This document shows, in pieces, positions 25,096-33,128 of a DNA stretch of 36,723 bases. A program made the position numbers and the translations under genes. Under the pieces are notes generated by a model that worked only from the letters and a program-made list of their open reading frames with translations, made no database searches and was not told where the DNA came from. Source of the stretch: Marmoricola sp. (GTDB lineage: Bacteria; Actinomycetota; Actinomycetes; Propionibacteriales; Nocardioidaceae); the NCBI GenBank assembly GCA_025965315.1, contig JAOPXD010000113.1:1-36723 (forward strand), given 5' to 3'. Numbering within the stretch: the first letter of the stretch is position 1; each line of letters starts with the position of its first letter.

Positions 25096-25449
25096 TCAGA
25101 GGTACAAGCCCGTCGGGCTCTCGCCGACCCGCTCGGCTGCCACGGCGTGCAGGTCCCGTTCGCGGACGACGACGTAGACCTCGCCGTGCACCTCGACCTC
25201 GGCCTTGTCCTCGGGGTCGAACAGCACCCGGTCATCGACCTCGACGCTGCGCACCAGAGAACCGATCCCGACGACGCGGCACCAGGAGAGCCGCTTGCCG
25301 CCCATCGCTGCTGTGGCCGGGATCAGGATCCCGCCGCTGGACTTCCGCTCACCGGCCTCGCCGTCGAGCGCGACCAGGACCCGGTCGTGAAGCATCCGGA
25401 TCGGGGTCTTGTCGCCCGTCCCCTCCGGGTCGGCCTGACGCTTGCTCAC
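25096..25449 (-). CDS. GroES-like (Cpn10-family) protein
   Basis: The 117-residue protein carries the Cpn10 signature IRMLHDRVLVALDGEAGER and the mobile-loop region KSSGGILIPATA, then a beta-barrel part with VGIGSLVRSVEVDDRVLF. It is longer than GroES (about 97-100 residues) at both ends. No groEL is adjacent, so it is a second, non-canonical co-chaperonin whose function is unclear. Streptomyces has, as I recall, a similar gene beside DUF3618 and bcp. It starts at GTG 25449, 10 bases after the DUF3618 gene, with no ribosome site. Confidence 0.85.
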   Translation of the reverse strand: MSKRQADPEGTGDKTPIRMLHDRVLVALDGEAGERKSSGGILIPATAAMGGKRLSWCRVVGIGSLVRSVEVDDRVLFDPEDKAEVEVHGEVYVVVRERDLHAVAAERVGESPTGLYL

Positions 25450-25459
25450 GCCGGACGGA

Positions 25460-25705
25460 TCACTTCACGATCTTGCGGATCAGGGCGAACACGGCGATCG
25501 TGCCGGCGACCCCGGCGGCGACCTTCGCGATGTTGTCGACGCGGGGGCCGTTCGCGTTCACGAAGAACGCCTTGAACTGGCCGACCTCACGCTTGGCGAT
25601 GGTCTTCGGGCTCGTCCGGTACGCGAGCTGGTCGATCGTCGAGGCCAAGCGCGTGCGCGCGTCCTCGATCTCGCTCTCGATCGAGCTCAGGTTCCTGTCT
25701 CCCAC
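25460..25705 (-). CDS. DUF3618-type small membrane protein
   Basis: The 81-residue protein has a soluble helical N-terminal half matching the DUF3618 pattern (SSIESEIEDARTRLASTIDQL). A single C-terminal transmembrane helix (about 58-78) ends in a basic tail, IRKIVK. I chose GTG 25705 because GAGGA lies six bases upstream; another in-frame GTG at 25711 is too close to that site. It is co-transcribed with the GroES-like gene and divergent from bcp, 50 bp away. The function of the family is unknown. Confidence 0.85.
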   Translation of the reverse strand: MGDRNLSSIESEIEDARTRLASTIDQLAYRTSPKTIAKREVGQFKAFFVNANGPRVDNIAKVAAGVAGTIAVFALIRKIVK

Positions 25706-25743
25706 GACCACTCCTCGCTACTCGGTGCTCTGCGGGGAAACGT

Positions 25744-25749
25744 TACCGT
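25744..25749 (+). promoter_or_regulatory. -10 box for bcp (leaderless)
   Basis: TACCGT ends 6 bases before ATG 25756. There is no Shine-Dalgarno in the 50-bp divergent gap on this strand. Confidence 0.5.
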
Positions 25750-25755
25750 GTCGCC

Positions 25756-26229
25756 ATGACCTCCCGACTCACGCCCGGCGACGCAGCGCCGACCTTCGAC
25801 CTTCCGACCGACGACGGCGGCACCGTCAACCTGGCCGATCTCCGCGGCCGCAAGGTGATCGTTTACTTCTACCCGGCCGCGATGACCCCGGGCTGCACCA
25901 AGCAGGCGTGTGACTTCACCGAGTCCCTGAACACCCTGGAGACGGCCGGCTACACCGTCGTCGGGATCTCCCCGGACAAGCCCGAGAAGCTCGCGAAGTT
26001 CCGTGAGCGCGACAGCCTGACGATCACCCTCGCCTCGGACGCGGACCGATCGGTGATGACGGCCTACAGCGCCTTCGGCGAGAAGAAGCTGTACGGCAAG
26101 GTCGTCCAGGGCGTGATCCGTTCGACGATCGTCGTGGACGAGGAAGGCTTGGTCAGCCTCGCGCAGTACAACGTCAAGGCCACCGGCCACGTTTCGAAGT
26201 TGCGTCGCGACCTCGGACTTGACGCCTAA
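25756..26229 (+). CDS. bcp: Thioredoxin-dependent thiol peroxidase (atypical 2-Cys peroxiredoxin)
   Basis: The 157-residue Bcp/PrxQ peroxiredoxin reduces hydroperoxides with thioredoxin. The active-site block YFYPAAMTPGCTKQACDF contains peroxidatic Cys47 and resolving Cys52, the five-residue spacing of the atypical two-cysteine type. A conserved Arg lies in GVIRSTIVVDEEG. It is cytoplasmic. The mRNA is probably leaderless. A tRNA gene begins 11 bases after its stop codon and may be co-transcribed. Confidence 0.96.
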   Translation: MTSRLTPGDAAPTFDLPTDDGGTVNLADLRGRKVIVYFYPAAMTPGCTKQACDFTESLNTLETAGYTVVGISPDKPEKLAKFRERDSLTITLASDADRSVMTAYSAFGEKKLYGKVVQGVIRSTIVVDEEGLVSLAQYNVKATGHVSKLRRDLGLDA

Positions 26230-26240
26230 ACTCTGGTTCG

Positions 26241-26313
26241 GCGCCCGTAGCCCAACGGCAGAGGCACATCGTTTAGGTCGATGGCAGTGAGAGTTCGAAT
26301 CTCTCCGGGCGCA
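26241..26313 (+). tRNA. tRNA with UAG (Leu, CUA-reading) anticodon but class I body
   Basis: The 73-nt cloverleaf folds well. Acceptor GCGCCCG (26241-26247) pairs with CGGGCGC (26306-26312) and the discriminator is A26313. Anticodon stem CATCG/CGATG closes loop TTTAGGT, so the anticodon is TAG (26274-26276) with G37. The T-arm is GAGAG-TTCGAAT-CTCTC. The D-stem is GCCC with GAGGC and needs a bulged A26262. The variable loop is only GCAGT. A normal tRNA-Leu is class II with a long variable arm. The body looks to me more like bacterial tRNA-Arg (from memory). CCA is not encoded. TAAACT, overlapping the bcp stop, could be a -10. Amino acid identity is uncertain. Confidence 0.85.
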
Positions 26314-26314
26314 C

Positions 26315-26941
26315 TCAGGTCAGGGCGGACGTGACGATCGGGGCGATCGCGCGCAGGGACATCCCCCGGTGCGAGATCAGGTCCTTCTCGGCCGGGCTCA
26401 TCTCCGCTGAGGTGCGATCCCCGTCCTGGTCGTCGGGGACGAACAGGACGTCGTACCCGAAGCCGCCGGCTCCGCGGACCTCGCGGATGACCCGGCCGCG
26501 CATGACGCCGTCGACGAGCTCCTCGTGGACGGTCCCGGCTGCGTCGGCGTACACGAGCGCCACTGCGCACCGGAACTCCGCACCACGGCGCCCGTCCGGT
26601 ACGTCGGCGAGCTGGTCGAGCAGCAGCCGGTTGTTGCGGTCGTCGTCCTTCGGCGGCCCCGACCAGCGAGCCGAGAGCACCCCCGGCATCCCGTTGAGCG
26701 CATCCACGCAGAGTCCGCTGTCGTCGGCCAGCGACGGCAGCCCGGAGACCGCGAACCCCGCGCGTGCCTTGAGCAGCGCGTTGCCGGCGAAGTCGGGCTC
26801 GTCCTCGACCGGTTCGTCGTACGGCGGCACGTCGTCGAGGCCGATCACGCGCAGCCCGGGCAGGGTCCCGCCCAGGATGCGCTGCATCTCGGCGAGCTTC
26901 TTGGCGTTGCGCGAGGCCAGGAAGATCTCGACCGCGGTCAT
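26315..26941 (-). CDS. rdgB: XTP/dITP pyrophosphatase (RdgB/HAM1)
   Basis: The enzyme removes dITP, ITP and XTP from nucleotide pools, releasing pyrophosphate. It has 208 residues, normal for the family. Motifs are FLASRNAKKLAEM (substrate/metal region), LADDSGLCVDAL, GFGYDVLFVPD, EMSPAEKDLISHRGMSLRA. ATG 26941 overlaps the rph stop by one base. Its stop lies one base past the 3' end of the convergent tRNA, so the two units are packed with no room for a terminator between them. Confidence 0.96.
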   Translation of the reverse strand: MTAVEIFLASRNAKKLAEMQRILGGTLPGLRVIGLDDVPPYDEPVEDEPDFAGNALLKARAGFAVSGLPSLADDSGLCVDALNGMPGVLSARWSGPPKDDDRNNRLLLDQLADVPDGRRGAEFRCAVALVYADAAGTVHEELVDGVMRGRVIREVRGAGGFGYDVLFVPDDQDGDRTSAEMSPAEKDLISHRGMSLRAIAPIVTSALT

Positions 26942-27666
26942 CAGAGCGAGGTCGCCAGGGCTTCGTGCTGGAGCCGGGTCAGGTCGGCACAGCCCTTCTC
27001 GGCCAGCGCGAGCAGGGCGTCGAGCTCGCTGCGGTTGAACGGTGCGCCCTCGGCGGTGCCCTGGACCTCGATGAAGGACCCGTCGCCGTTCATGACCACG
27101 TTCATGTCGGTCTCGGCACGGACGTCCTCCTCGTAGGGAAGGTCGAGACGCGGGACGCCACCGATGATGCCGACCGACACCGCGGCCACCGAGGCCACCA
27201 GCGGCTCACCGGCGAGCGCGCCCTGCGCCTTGAGGTGGGCGACCGCATCGGCCAGAGCCACGTAGGCGCCGGTGATGGCCGCCGTACGGGTGCCGCCGTC
27301 GGCCTGGAGCACGTCGCAGTCCAGCACGATCGTGTTCTCGCCGAGAGCCTTGTAGTCGATCGCAGCGCGCAGCGAGCGGCCGATCAGTCGGGAGATCTCG
27401 TGGGTGCGGCCGCCGATCCGGCCCTTGACCGACTCGCGGTCGGAGCGGGTGTTCGTGGCTGAGGGGAGCATCGCGTACTCGGCGGTGACCCAGCCCAGGC
27501 CGGAGCCCTTGCGCCAGCGCGGTACGCCGACGCTCGCCGACGCAGCGCAGAGCACCTTGGTGCGTCCGAACTCCACCAGCACCGAGCCCGCCGGGTGGTC
27601 CTGCCAGTTCCGGGTGAAGGTGATCGGGCGGAGTTCGTCGTCGGCGCGGCCGTCTGCTCGGGTCAT
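26941..27666 (-). CDS. rph: Ribonuclease PH
   Basis: This phosphorolytic 3'-5' exoribonuclease trims tRNA 3' ends. It has 241 residues, as usual. Motifs are [22 protein letters not shown] at the start (split here by positions about 13-34), [21 protein letters not shown] and [17 protein letters not shown]. It forms a two-gene operon with rdgB, the same order as in Mycobacterium and Streptomyces. The minus-strand hexamer TAGGCT ends 6 bases before the ATG, with no Shine-Dalgarno, so its mRNA is probably leaderless. Confidence 0.97.
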   Translation of the reverse strand: MTRADGRADDELRPITFTRNWQDHPAGSVLVEFGRTKVLCAASASVGVPRWRKGSGLGWVTAEYAMLPSATNTRSDRESVKGRIGGRTHEISRLIGRSLRAAIDYKALGENTIVLDCDVLQADGGTRTAAITGAYVALADAVAHLKAQGALAGEPLVASVAAVSVGIIGGVPRLDLPYEEDVRAETDMNVVMNGDGSFIEVQGTAEGAPFNRSELDALLALAEKGCADLTRLQHEALATSL

Positions 27667-27672
27667 GATCCG

Positions 27673-27678
27673 AGCCTA
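27673..27678 (-). promoter_or_regulatory. -10 box for rph (leaderless)
   Basis: Minus-strand TAGGCT ends 6 bases before ATG 27666. It is identical to the hexamer before orn. Confidence 0.5.
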
Positions 27679-27690
27679 CTGACGTACGCC

Positions 27691-27726
27691 GACGCCGGCG
27701 TCCTCGGGAGGGAGGACGCCGGCGTC
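27691..27726 (-). terminator. Terminator after the ABC exporter operon
   Basis: A perfect 15-bp stem (27691-27705 with 27712-27726) with a 6-base loop lies 12 bases past the permease stop. It is the strongest hairpin in the window, and isolates the exporter from rph. Confidence 0.85.
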
Positions 27727-27738
27727 GAGCGGTAGGAC

Positions 27739-28527
27739 CTACTTCACCTCGGTGCGCAGCACCCGCCACACACCGATCACGAACGGCAGCAGGACCCAGA
27801 AGGCGCCCGTCACCAGGAGCTGGCTCCACTCCTTGCCGCTCAGGTTCCCCTCGCCGAAGGTGAACAAGTTGCCCTGCGCTGTCTTGAAGTCGAGCCAGCC
27901 CGCCTTGTCCGTCAGCGACGGGATCACGTTCACGAGGATCGTGATCACCTGCGGAAGCACGAAGTAGGTCACGATCGCTCCGGCGCTGGCGAGCAGCAGC
28001 AGTCCGAAGCTGAAGCCTTGGGCCGTACCGGTGAACTGTCCGACCGAGATCTTGAGGATGTCGATCGGAGTGAAGTCGGACCAGCGGTTGCTGCCTCCGA
28101 AGATCACGGTCGTCACCAGGGCTACGACGAACGAGAGCACGATCGCCGCCGCAGCGAGCACGGACATGGCGAGGACCTTCGCTCCTAGTACCCGACCACG
28201 GTGCGGTACCAGGGTGAAGGTCACCATCCCGGTGCGCTGGCCCCACTCCTGGGTCACCAGCAGGATGCCCAGCACCGGAAGCAGGAAGCCCTGCGGCGTG
28301 CCGGCGAAGCCGAGGAAGTCACCGAAGTTCCGGTCCTGGTCGTGCCCGACGAACCCGAAGATGATGCTCGCGATAGCAGTGATCGCCCCGATGGCGACCA
28401 ACAGCCACATGCCCGCCTTGGTGTCGATCATCTTGCGCAGCTCGACCCTGACGAGCCGGGACAGCGGGATGCCCGGGGTCTTCGAGACGTCGAGCGTATC
28501 GCCGTACGGAACTGTCGTGGTACTCAT
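27739..28527 (-). CDS. ABC-2 type transporter permease
   Basis: The 262-residue protein has six likely transmembrane helices (about 40-62, 78-94, 118-143, 163-186, 190-207 and 236-254). The cytoplasmic N-terminus carries the ABC-2 style LVRVELRKMIDTKAGMWLL. It should form the membrane channel for the ATPase encoded just upstream, whose stop it overlaps (ATGA). The substrate is unknown; related systems export drugs, bacteriocins or lipids. Adjacent two-component genes suggest induction by envelope stress. Confidence 0.9.
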   Translation of the reverse strand: MSTTTVPYGDTLDVSKTPGIPLSRLVRVELRKMIDTKAGMWLLVAIGAITAIASIIFGFVGHDQDRNFGDFLGFAGTPQGFLLPVLGILLVTQEWGQRTGMVTFTLVPHRGRVLGAKVLAMSVLAAAAIVLSFVVALVTTVIFGGSNRWSDFTPIDILKISVGQFTGTAQGFSFGLLLLASAGAIVTYFVLPQVITILVNVIPSLTDKAGWLDFKTAQGNLFTFGEGNLSGKEWSQLLVTGAFWVLLPFVIGVWRVLRTEVK

Positions 28528-29438
28528 GCCATTGCTCCTTCGAAGTCAACGTTCTCGCGGGCGTGGTCGCCGGTCAGCTCGAGGAACAGCTCCTCGAGGC
28601 CCGCACCTTCGGCGGGTCGGAGCTCGGAGAGCACGATCGCCTCGGCGGCCGCGATCCGGCCGACGTCGATCGGGTCGGACTCGGTCCGCATCCCGCCGTC
28701 GCCCGACGGGCTGGCCTTGATCCCGGCCCGCTCCAGCGCAGCGTGCAGCTTGGTCAGGTCCTCGGCCTTCACGAAGGTACCGGCGGTCTGGAGCAGCTCT
28801 GCCTTGGTGCCCTCGGCAACGATCTTGCCGCGGCCGATCAGTACCATCTCGTCGGCGATCATCTCGACCTCGTGCAGCAGGTGCGAGGACAGCAGCACGG
28901 TGCCGCCGCGCTCGGCGAAGTGCCGCAGCAGGCTGCGCATCCAGTGGATGCCGGCCGGGTCGAGGCCGTTGGCCGGCTCGTCCAGGATCAGCACCGACGG
29001 GTCACCGATCAGCGCGTTCGCCAGTCCGAGGCGCTGGCGCATGCCGAGCGAGTAGTTCTTGACCCGACGCTTGGCCTCGGACTCGGAGAGCCCGACGAGC
29101 GCGAGCATCTCCTCGACCCGCGCCTCGGGAAGACCCATCGTCAGGGCGCTCAGCATCAGCACCTCCCGACCGGTCCGTCCGGCATGCTGGGCGGACGCGT
29201 CCAGCAGGACACCGACATGACGCCCGGGGTTGGGGATGTCGGCGTACTTGAGGCCGCCGATCGTGGACGTGCCGCGATCAGGGGGCGTCAGCCCGACCAT
29301 GATCCGCATGCTGGTGGACTTGCCGGCTCCGTTGGGCCCGAGGAACCCGGTCACGCGACCGGGCTTGGCCACGAAGGACACGTTGTCCACGGCGGTGAAT
29401 TCGCCGTACGTCTTGGTAACGCCTTCGAATTTGATCAT
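28524..29438 (-). CDS. ABC transporter ATP-binding protein
   Basis: The 304-residue ATPase has Walker A GPNGAGKST (34-42), signature YSLGMRQR (129-136), Walker B VLILDEP (149-155) and switch His186 (SSHLLHE). The C-terminal region of about 80 residues, after the canonical domain, is common in drug-export ATPases. I chose ATG 29438, since the family starts MIKFEGVTKTYG; an open frame continues 11 codons upstream. It overlaps the permease start by 4 bp. It diverges from a histidine kinase gene across 130 bp holding GTAG direct repeats (GTAGACGAAAGTAG, 29496-29509) that could be a regulator site. Confidence 0.94.
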   Translation of the reverse strand: MIKFEGVTKTYGEFTAVDNVSFVAKPGRVTGFLGPNGAGKSTSMRIMVGLTPPDRGTSTIGGLKYADIPNPGRHVGVLLDASAQHAGRTGREVLMLSALTMGLPEARVEEMLALVGLSESEAKRRVKNYSLGMRQRLGLANALIGDPSVLILDEPANGLDPAGIHWMRSLLRHFAERGGTVLLSSHLLHEVEMIADEMVLIGRGKIVAEGTKAELLQTAGTFVKAEDLTKLHAALERAGIKASPSGDGGMRTESDPIDVGRIAAAEAIVLSELRPAEGAGLEELFLELTGDHARENVDFEGAMA

Positions 29439-29556
29439 GGCCCCAGCCTGCCCGCGCCCGGGCGGGAGCACATCGGTCCAGGGGCTCGATCGCGGGTAGA
29501 CGAAAGTAGGGGGTCGGCGGAACCCCGGGCACTGTCGGCTGCGAGCGACGCACCCC

Positions 29557-29562
29557 TAGCCT
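29557..29562 (+). promoter_or_regulatory. -10 box for the NarL-type kinase operon (leaderless)
   Basis: TAGCCT ends 6 bases before GTG 29569, with no Shine-Dalgarno. Confidence 0.5.
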
Positions 29563-29568
29563 GACAAC

Positions 29569-30747
29569 GTGCGCGACACCGCCCCGGACCACTACAACCC
29601 CCCGCTGACGAGGTGGGGGCACCTCTGGCGCGCGGTGATCTGCCTGGCGATCTCCGGTGCGGCCTGGAGCCAGCACATCCAGCCGCAGTGGCACCACCAA
29701 CGCCCGTTGTTCTGGATCGACCTCGCTGGCGGGGTGGTCGCGTTCGTCCTGGTCGCCTTCCGGCGGCGCTGGCCGGTCCAGGTCGGCGTCGCCACCCAGC
29801 TGCTCGGCCTGGTCTCGGTGTCCTCCGGCGGTCCGGCCGCTCTCGCGCTGATCTCGCTGGCAACGCGCCGCAGGGTGCCCGAGATCGCTGTCGTCGGGGT
29901 CCTGGGCGTGATCACCGGCCAGCTCTACAGCCACTGGCACCCGCTGGCCGACGACGGGCCGCCATGGCTGAACCTGACCTTCGTGATCGCGATCACGATC
30001 GCGGTCTGCATGTGGGGCATGTACATCGGGTCGCGCCGGGAACTGCTCTGGACGCTGCGTGAACGCGCCACCCAGCTCGAGTCCGAGCAGGAGCTCCGGG
30101 TCGACCAGGCCCGTTCGGCCGAGCGCGAGCGGATCGCCCGGGAGATGCACGACGTACTTGCGCACCGGATCTCGCTGGTCACCATGCACGCCGGAGCCCT
30201 GGCCTACCGCACCGACCTGCCTCCCGAGCAGATCCGCGAGACCGCCCAGATCATCCAGGCCAAGGCCCACGAGGCGCTCGCCGACCTCCGCCAGGTCCTC
30301 GGTGTCCTGCGCAGTGCGGACGGGGTCGGGGACCGCCCGCAGCCGACGTACGGCGACCTGGACGTGCTGATCGCCGAGGCCACCGCCGGTGGCACCGTCG
30401 TCGACCTGGCCCAGGAGCTGCCCGACGGGCTGCAACCCCCCGACCAGGCCGGACGGACCATCTACCGGGTGGTTCAGGAAGCCCTCACCAACGCGCGCAA
30501 GCACGCCGTCGGCGCCCACGTCCACATCAGGGTCAGCGGAGACCCCGACTCTGGCGTGACGGTCGTGGTACGCAACGCCCAGCGGGTCGGCGTCCTCGGG
30601 ATGCCGACGACTCCCGGCGCAGGTCTCGGCCTGGTCGGGCTCCGGGAGCGCGCCGAGCTCGGCGGCGGCACCCTGACCACCGTCGACGACGGTCAGTCCT
30701 TCAGCCTGCAATGCTGGTTGCCGTGGACGCAGGGAGTGAGCTCGTGA
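29569..30747 (+). CDS. NarL-type sensor histidine kinase
   Basis: The 392-residue kinase has about four or five N-terminal transmembrane helices (20-155). A HisKA_3 dimerisation domain has ERERIAREMHDVLAHR (phospho-accepting His194). A HATPase domain has VVQEALTNARKHA and GAGLGLVGLRERAELGGG. There is no large extracellular domain, so it probably senses within the membrane, like intramembrane-sensing kinases linked to exporters. The stop overlaps the response regulator start (GTGA). It diverges from the ABC exporter, its likely target. Confidence 0.94.
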   Translation: MRDTAPDHYNPPLTRWGHLWRAVICLAISGAAWSQHIQPQWHHQRPLFWIDLAGGVVAFVLVAFRRRWPVQVGVATQLLGLVSVSSGGPAALALISLATRRRVPEIAVVGVLGVITGQLYSHWHPLADDGPPWLNLTFVIAITIAVCMWGMYIGSRRELLWTLRERATQLESEQELRVDQARSAERERIAREMHDVLAHRISLVTMHAGALAYRTDLPPEQIRETAQIIQAKAHEALADLRQVLGVLRSADGVGDRPQPTYGDLDVLIAEATAGGTVVDLAQELPDGLQPPDQAGRTIYRVVQEALTNARKHAVGAHVHIRVSGDPDSGVTVVVRNAQRVGVLGMPTTPGAGLGLVGLRERAELGGGTLTTVDDGQSFSLQCWLPWTQGVSS

Positions 30748-31403
30748 GCGAGCCGATCAGGCTCCTGATCGTCGACGACGACCCCTTGGTCCGGAGCGGG
30801 CTCGCGATGATCCTCGGCGGCTCCCCGACGCTGGCCGTCGTCGGACAGGCGGCCGACGGGCTCCAGGGAATCGCGGCCGTCAAGGAGCACCGTCCCGACG
30901 TCGTGCTCATCGACATCCGGATGCCGGTGATGGACGGGATCGAGGCCACGACCGCCCTGGTCGCGCTCCCGGATCCGCCGAAGGTGATCGTGCTGACCAC
31001 CTTCGACGCCGACGACTACGTGATGCGCGCGTTGGCGGCCGGGGCGAGCGGTTTCCTGCTCAAGGACACCGCGCCCGAGGCCATCGTCGAGGCCGTGCAC
31101 CGGGTTGCCGGCGGTGATCCGATGCTCTCCCCCAGCGTGACGACCACCCTGATCCACCAGCTGACCACCCAGCACTCGCCGGACCGCAGCCACGCCGCGC
31201 TGCAACGCCTCGAGCGCCTCACCGAACGTGAGCACGAGGTCGCCCTCGCGGTGGGGCGTGGCCTGAGCAACGCGGAGATCGCCGGCGAGCTCTACCTCAG
31301 CGTCCCGACGGTCAAGGCCCACATCGGGCGGCTGTTCGCCAAGCTCGAGGTCGAGAACCGGGTGCAGATCGCGCTATGCGTCCACGACGCCGGGCTGGGC
31401 TGA
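30744..31403 (+). CDS. NarL/LuxR-family response regulator
   Basis: The 219-residue regulator has a receiver domain with the acidic pocket DDD (11-13), phospho-acceptor Asp57 (LIDIRMPVMDG) and conserved Lys in FLLKDT. A C-terminal LuxR helix-turn-helix follows (LTEREHEVALAVGRGLSNAEIA, split by positions about 157-178; and VPTVKAHIGRLFAKL). I chose GTG 30744, which overlaps the kinase stop and has GGGAG seven bases upstream. Codon 211 (31374-31376) is CTA, a codon read by the unusual tRNA of this window. It pairs with the kinase and likely controls the divergent exporter. Confidence 0.95.
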   Translation: MSEPIRLLIVDDDPLVRSGLAMILGGSPTLAVVGQAADGLQGIAAVKEHRPDVVLIDIRMPVMDGIEATTALVALPDPPKVIVLTTFDADDYVMRALAAGASGFLLKDTAPEAIVEAVHRVAGGDPMLSPSVTTTLIHQLTTQHSPDRSHAALQRLERLTEREHEVALAVGRGLSNAEIAGELYLSVPTVKAHIGRLFAKLEVENRVQIALCVHDAGLG

Positions 31404-31421
31404 GACTGCGGGCACGTCACC

Positions 31422-31483
31422 GGGTCTCGACTATTCGCTCGTTGCTCGACCAGCGGGGTCTCGACCAGCCGGTGGTCGAGACC
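31422..31483. repeat. REP-like palindromic element with bidirectional hairpin
   Basis: The gap between the convergent response regulator and metallo-beta-lactamase genes is mostly a repeat. GGTCTCGAC occurs at 31423-31431 and again at 31457-31465. CTCGACCAGC occurs at 31445 and 31460. A perfect 11-bp inverted repeat, GGTCTCGACCA/TGGTCGAGACC (31457-31467 with 31473-31483), abuts the next gene's stop codon. I recall elements of this kind as common between genes in Nocardioides-like genomes. It probably acts as a terminator for both genes. Confidence 0.65.
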
Positions 31484-32242
31484 TCAGATCTCGTACGTCG
31501 TCCCGGTTGCTGCGAGCTCGACCGGACCGTCGTAGGTCTGGTGCGCCTCGGCCAGCATCGTGGCCGGGTCGTGCCACGGCGGGACGTGGGTGAGGACCAG
31601 GCGCCGGGCTCCGGCCCGGGTCGCCATCGCGCCGGCCTCGGCCCCGGTCAGGTGCAGGTCGGGCGGGTTGTCGGCGCCCTCGATGAACGACGCCTCGCAG
31701 AGGAAGAAGTCGGCGTCGCGCGCGGTCTCGACCAGGGCGTCGCAGGTTCCGGTGTCCCCGGAGTACGCCAGCGTCCGGCCGTCGGCGCAGATCCGCAACC
31801 CGTACGCCGTGACCGGGTGCGCGACCAGCTGCGCGGTGACCTCGAACGGCCCCACGGAGAAGGTCTCGCTCGGGTAGAGGGTGAAGTCGAACTCCTCGTT
31901 CATCCCCGGGTCCTCGTCGAGGTCGTAGGCCTTCGCCATCCGGCGGTCGGTGTCCTCGGGACCCCAGACCGGGATCCGCGGGCACGCGCCCTCCGGGTGG
32001 TACTTGCGGAGCACGTAGAAGCCGGTGAGGTCCAGGCAGTGATCGGCGTGCAGGTGCGAGAGCAGCACCGCGTCGACCGTGACCGGGTCGATGTGCCGGT
32101 GCAGGGCGCCGAGCGCGCCGCTGCCCATGTCGAGGATCAACCGGAAGGTGCGTCCCTCGAACTCGGACTCGAGCAGGTAGCAGCTCGCCGGCGAGTCCGG
32201 ACCCGGGTAGGACCCCGAGCAGCCGATCACGGTGAGCCTCAC
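31484..32242 (-). CDS. Metallo-beta-lactamase-fold hydrolase (Rv1339-like phosphodiesterase)
   Basis: The 252-residue protein has the MBL metal motif SHLHADH (His63, His65, Asp67, His68), further ligands in YSGDTG and [10 protein letters not shown], and the first strand [13 protein letters not shown]. The family includes RNase Z and the mycobacterial protein Rv1339, reported to hydrolyse cyclic AMP. Position beside murI matches Rv1339, so a cyclic-nucleotide phosphodiesterase role is a reasonable inference. GTG 32242 overlaps the murI stop in GTGA. The stop directly abuts the REP-like element. Confidence 0.9.
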   Translation of the reverse strand: MRLTVIGCSGSYPGPDSPASCYLLESEFEGRTFRLILDMGSGALGALHRHIDPVTVDAVLLSHLHADHCLDLTGFYVLRKYHPEGACPRIPVWGPEDTDRRMAKAYDLDEDPGMNEEFDFTLYPSETFSVGPFEVTAQLVAHPVTAYGLRICADGRTLAYSGDTGTCDALVETARDADFFLCEASFIEGADNPPDLHLTGAEAGAMATRAGARRLVLTHVPPWHDPATMLAEAHQTYDGPVELAATGTTYEI

Positions 32243-33078
32243 AGGCCCACCACCTGGGAGACGACGTGCCCGCTCGTCGGCACTCCGCCGGCGAACTGCA
32301 GGACGGTCTCCAGCTCGGGGCCGAGGAACCTGCGGCCGATCACGGCGAAGTCGTCGGGCTGGCCGGTCGTCAGGAAGCGGTGCACCGGGTCGACCGCGGC
32401 GGCCTGCTCGAGGCCTCGTTCGGTGAGAACCCGGTAGACGTCCTTCGCGCACTCCTCGGCGCTGCTGACCAGCGTGACACCGTCCCCGACGACGTACGAG
32501 ATCACGCCGGTGAGCAACGGGTAGTGGGTGCAGCCGAGGACCAGGGTGTCGACGCCGGCGTCCACCAGCGGATCGAGGTACTCGTGCGCGACGGCGAGCA
32601 GCTCGGAGCCGCCGGTCACACCGTTCTCGACGAACTCGACGAACCGTGGGCACGCCTGGGTGGTCAGGGTGACCTGCGTCGCGGCAGCGAAGGCGTCGTC
32701 GTACGCCTGGGAGCCCGCGGTGGCCTGGGTGCAGATCACGCCGATCCGACCGCTCCGGGTGGCGGCGACCGCACGACGCGTGGCCGGCAGGATGACCTCG
32801 ACGACCGGGACGTCGTACCGCTCCCGGGCGTCGCGCAGCATCGCGGCGCTCGCGGAGTTGCAGGCGATCACGATCATCTTCACACCCTGGTCCACCAGGT
32901 GGTCGAGGCACTCGAGCGCGTACTCGCGCACCTCGCCGATCGGCTTGGGCCCGTAGGGCTGACGCGCGGTGTCACCGAGGTACAGGACCGACTCGTGCGG
33001 AAGCTGGTCGATCACCGCACGGGCCACGGCGAGACCACCGAAGCCAGAGTCGAAGATGCCAATGGGAGCGTCCGCCAC
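32239..33078 (-). CDS. murI: Glutamate racemase
   Basis: The enzyme converts L-glutamate to D-glutamate for peptidoglycan. It has 279 residues. The two catalytic cysteines are in ACNSAS (Cys73) and GCTHYPLL (Cys183), and the N-terminal block is [11 protein letters not shown] (Asp10, Ser11). GTG 33078 has TAACCT six bases upstream on the minus strand and no ribosome site, so it is probably leaderless even though the MFS gene ends 50 bases upstream. It overlaps the metallo-beta-lactamase gene by 4 bp. Confidence 0.97.
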   Translation of the reverse strand: MADAPIGIFDSGFGGLAVARAVIDQLPHESVLYLGDTARQPYGPKPIGEVREYALECLDHLVDQGVKMIVIACNSASAAMLRDARERYDVPVVEVILPATRRAVAATRSGRIGVICTQATAGSQAYDDAFAAATQVTLTTQACPRFVEFVENGVTGGSELLAVAHEYLDPLVDAGVDTLVLGCTHYPLLTGVISYVVGDGVTLVSSAEECAKDVYRVLTERGLEQAAAVDPVHRFLTTGQPDDFAVIGRRFLGPELETVLQFAGGVPTSGHVVSQVVGL

Positions 33079-33084
33079 CCCGCA

Positions 33085-33090
33085 AGGTTA
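33085..33090 (-). promoter_or_regulatory. -10 box for murI (leaderless)
   Basis: Minus-strand TAACCT ends 6 bases before GTG 33078, in the 50-bp gap after the MFS gene. Confidence 0.5.
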
Positions 33091-33128
33091 GTGGTCGGCA
33101 GCCGAAATGGGGACGACCGCGACGGACA

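Noticed and set aside
26241-26313. Amber-suppressor tRNA
   Set aside because: The anticodon is UAG, which reads CUA. A suppressor of UAG stops would need CUA.
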